Source: an uncultured Planctomycetaceae bacterium (lineage in GTDB: Bacteria; Planctomycetota; Planctomycetia; Pirellulales; UBA1268). From it: a DNA stretch of 7,055 bases. The translations under genes and the position numbers were made by a program. The stretch spans positions 1 through 7,055 of the forward strand of contig CAISKG010000098.1 in assembly GCA_903885855.1 (NCBI GenBank), in the 5' to 3' direction. Numbering within the stretch: the stretch's first letter is position 1; each line of letters opens with the position of its first letter. The notes under the pieces were generated by a model that was not told the DNA's origin, searched no databases, and saw only the letters and a list, made by a program, of their open reading frames with translations. Shown here piece after piece: positions 5,805 through 7,055 of this stretch.

Positions 5805-6892
5805 GGCGACGCCTCCAGGCCGACCATGTGCGCCGCCTCGGCGAGCTTCGAGCGCACGTCGGCAGGCAGGGGGATCCCCTCGACGGCCGCGCGGCGGTGG
5901 CGCTCCCATTCCAGATCGCCCGGCAGGCGCACCCGGTCGGTGCCCTCGGCGGGGGCGGCGCCGCGCACCTCGGCGGCGAAGCGGGCCATGGCGGCGGCGT
6001 ATGCCTCCGGCCCGGCGATGGCGGCCACGTCGATGACGACGAAGCCCGCGTTGTGGCGCGACGGATCCCCCGGCGGCCCGAACATCCAGCTCCCCACCTG
6101 CGTCGTCACGGCGCCGCCGGGGAGGATCGCCGAGAGCCATTCGGCGAGCATGGCGATGCCGAAGCCCTTGTGCCCCGCCATCGGCGCCAGGCTCGCCCGG
6201 TCGGGATAGAGGGAGCCGTCGGTGGTGGCGAGGCCGCGGTCGTCCACCAGCCAGCCCGGGGGGATCGGCTCGCCCCGCTGCACCGCGGCGTACACCTTCC
6301 CCCCGGCCACCGCGGCGGTGGCGATGTCGAGGAACACCGGATCGCCCCCCGGCACCGGGGCCGCCCAGGCCAGCGGGTTGCTTCCCAGCACGGCGCCGCG
6401 CGAGCCGGCCGCGGCCACGCTCGGCGTGTCGTTGCCGGTGACCAGCGCGAAGCAGCCGGCCCGTGCCGCCCGCACCGCCCAGCCCCCGGCCGCGCCGATG
6501 TGGCCGGTGTTCGTGACGCCGACGTACGCGATCCCCACGGCACGCGCCTTCGCGACGGCCAGATCGATCCCGTGGCGGCAGCCGACCTGCCCCAGGCCGG
6601 CGTCGCCGTCGATCACGGCCCAGCCCGGTCCCTCGCGCGCCACGCGCGGCCGGGCCGCGGCCCGATAGCCCCCGCCGCGGAGCTTGGCGAGGTATCCGGG
6701 GAGGAGCTTGGTGCCGTGGGTGTGGACGCCGAAGGCGTCAGCGAGCACGAGCGCCTCCGCCGCGGCCGCGGCGTCGCCGGCGGCGAGCCCCGCGCGCCCG
6801 AAGGCCGCCGCCACCCAGGCGGCCAGATGGTCGGGGGAAACCGCGGCGGGCGTGGCGGAGGTGGGCATCGGGGGGCAGCGTTCGGGGAGCAT
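5801..6892 (-). CDS. Ldh2-family malate/L-lactate/sulfolactate-type dehydrogenase
   Basis: This 363-residue protein has about the normal family length (roughly 330-360). It belongs to the Ldh2/MDH2 family (malate, L-lactate, ureidoglycolate, (R)-sulfolactate ComC), whose NAD(P) enzymes have a fold unrelated to Rossmann-type lactate dehydrogenases. Visible signatures, in order, are GVHTHGTKLLPGY at residues 55-67 (usually SHG; here THG), NTGHIGAAGG at 128-137, GSNPLAWAAP at 170-179, GKVYAAVQRGEPIPPGW at 198-214, TTDG at 223-226, GHKGFGIAMLAEWLSAILPGG at 240-260, and RLPGDLEWERHR at 322-333 (family usually PGE). No signal peptide or membrane segment is seen, so it is cytoplasmic. The ATG at 6892 lies 12 nt after the previous stop and has no clear ribosome binding site. 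An ATG at 6868 (355 residues) is an equally good start. The stop TGA overlaps the ATG of the next gene. The substrate is not determined. Confidence 0.92.
   Translation of the reverse strand: MLPERCPPMPTSATPAAVSPDHLAAWVAAAFGRAGLAAGDAAAAAEALVLADAFGVHTHGTKLLPGYLAKLRGGGYRAAARPRVAREGPGWAVIDGDAGLGQVGCRHGIDLAVAKARAVGIAYVGVTNTGHIGAAGGWAVRAARAGCFALVTGNDTPSVAAAGSRGAVLGSNPLAWAAPVPGGDPVFLDIATAAVAGGKVYAAVQRGEPIPPGWLVDDRGLATTDGSLYPDRASLAPMAGHKGFGIAMLAEWLSAILPGGAVTTQVGSWMFGPPGDPSRHNAGFVVIDVAAIAGPEAYAAAMARFAAEVRGAAPAEGTDRVRLPGDLEWERHRRAAVEGIPLPADVRSKLAEAAHMVGLEASP
5812..5816 (-). promoter_or_regulatory. Ribosome binding site of the double cyclase
   Basis: GGAGG lies 7 nt upstream of the ATG at 5804, inside the end of the Ldh2-family gene. 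It fixes the start chosen for the cyclase, because the longer open frame upstream has no comparable site and would lose the signal peptide. Confidence 0.75.
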
Positions 6893-6904
6893 GCGCCGGG
6901 CCGG

Positions 6905-7055
6905 TCAGCAGCGGGGGCCGGCGACGCCGTTGACGATGCTCGGCAGCGCCTCGCCGCGGAGCGCCGCCAGCGCCAACGCGGCGGCGGTGGTGCGCAAGCG
7001 CCGCACCGCGGCCGGCGAGACGCTCGCGATGTGGGGGGCGAGGACCACGTTCGGC
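6905..7055 (-). CDS. D-isomer-specific 2-hydroxyacid dehydrogenase, C-terminal end (partial)
   Basis: Only the last 49 residues and the TGA stop are inside the window; the gene begins beyond position 7055. The fragment opens with PNVVLAPHIASVS, the usual end of the NAD-binding domain in this family, and its PH dipeptide carries the catalytic histidine. After an Ala/Leu-rich helix comes GEALPSIVNGV, matching the family's closing 'Ge.p..vN' segment. The family oxidises or reduces 2-hydroxy acids and 2-oxo acids (glycerate, lactate, phosphoglycerate, sulfolactate) with NAD(P) in the cytoplasm. The fragment cannot decide the substrate. The stop lies 12 nt before the next gene, also a 2-hydroxyacid dehydrogenase but of an unrelated fold, so the two are probably co-transcribed. 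The family call is firm; anything more specific would be a guess. Confidence 0.88.
   Translation of the reverse strand, partial: PNVVLAPHIASVSPAAVRRLRTTAAALALAALRGEALPSIVNGVAGPRC

Noticed and set aside
4356..6209. Long plus-strand open frame opposite the cyclase and Ldh2 genes
   Set aside because: Same reason: Gly/Arg/His-rich shadow crossing a real gene boundary, with no motif.

Overview
The window is very G+C-rich (47 of the first 60 bases are G or C) and tightly packed. I read seven protein genes, two of them cut by the window edges, and all lie on the minus strand. Gaps between them are 7 to 28 nt, and one pair overlaps by 4 bp (ATGA). No stretch over 30 bases lacks a gene. I saw no RNA gene, insertion sequence, CRISPR array, terminator or promoter. 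The layout suggests one operon transcribed from beyond position 7055 and continuing past position 1. The organism cannot be identified from the sequence. A high-G+C bacterium is certain. Planctomycetota or a similar environmental phylum is a low-confidence guess, based on the style of the FAH-family protein, the fused E1 and the exported cyclase.

In the direction of transcription (right to left) the genes are: (1) the C-terminal 49 residues of a D-isomer-specific 2-hydroxyacid dehydrogenase, 6905-7055; (2) an Ldh2-family malate/L-lactate/sulfolactate-type dehydrogenase, 5801-6892; (3) a predicted exported protein with two cyclase (kynurenine-formamidase-like) domains in tandem, 3960-5804; (4) a fumarylacetoacetate-hydrolase-family enzyme, 3118-3939; (5) a short-chain dehydrogenase/reductase (SDR), 2280-3089; (6) a fused alpha+beta E1 component of a thiamine-diphosphate 2-oxoacid (or acetoin) dehydrogenase, 258-2253, broken by a +1 frameshift; (7) the lipoyl-domain start of the partner E2, 1-250.

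Together they look like a catabolic operon for a hydroxy- or oxo-acid. Two unrelated 2-hydroxyacid dehydrogenases could oxidise opposite stereoisomers to one 2-oxo acid. The SDR and FAH enzymes could oxidise and hydrolytically cleave a diketo acid. E1/E2 could oxidatively decarboxylate the resulting 2-oxo acid or pyruvate. The substrate is unknown.

The most notable points are: the G-run frameshift in E1; an SDR whose catalytic YxxxK lysine is methionine; and a double-cyclase protein in which domain 1 keeps most of the N-terminal metal motif while domain 2 has lost it but keeps the more canonical C-terminal signature. I see no defence system or other wholly new system.
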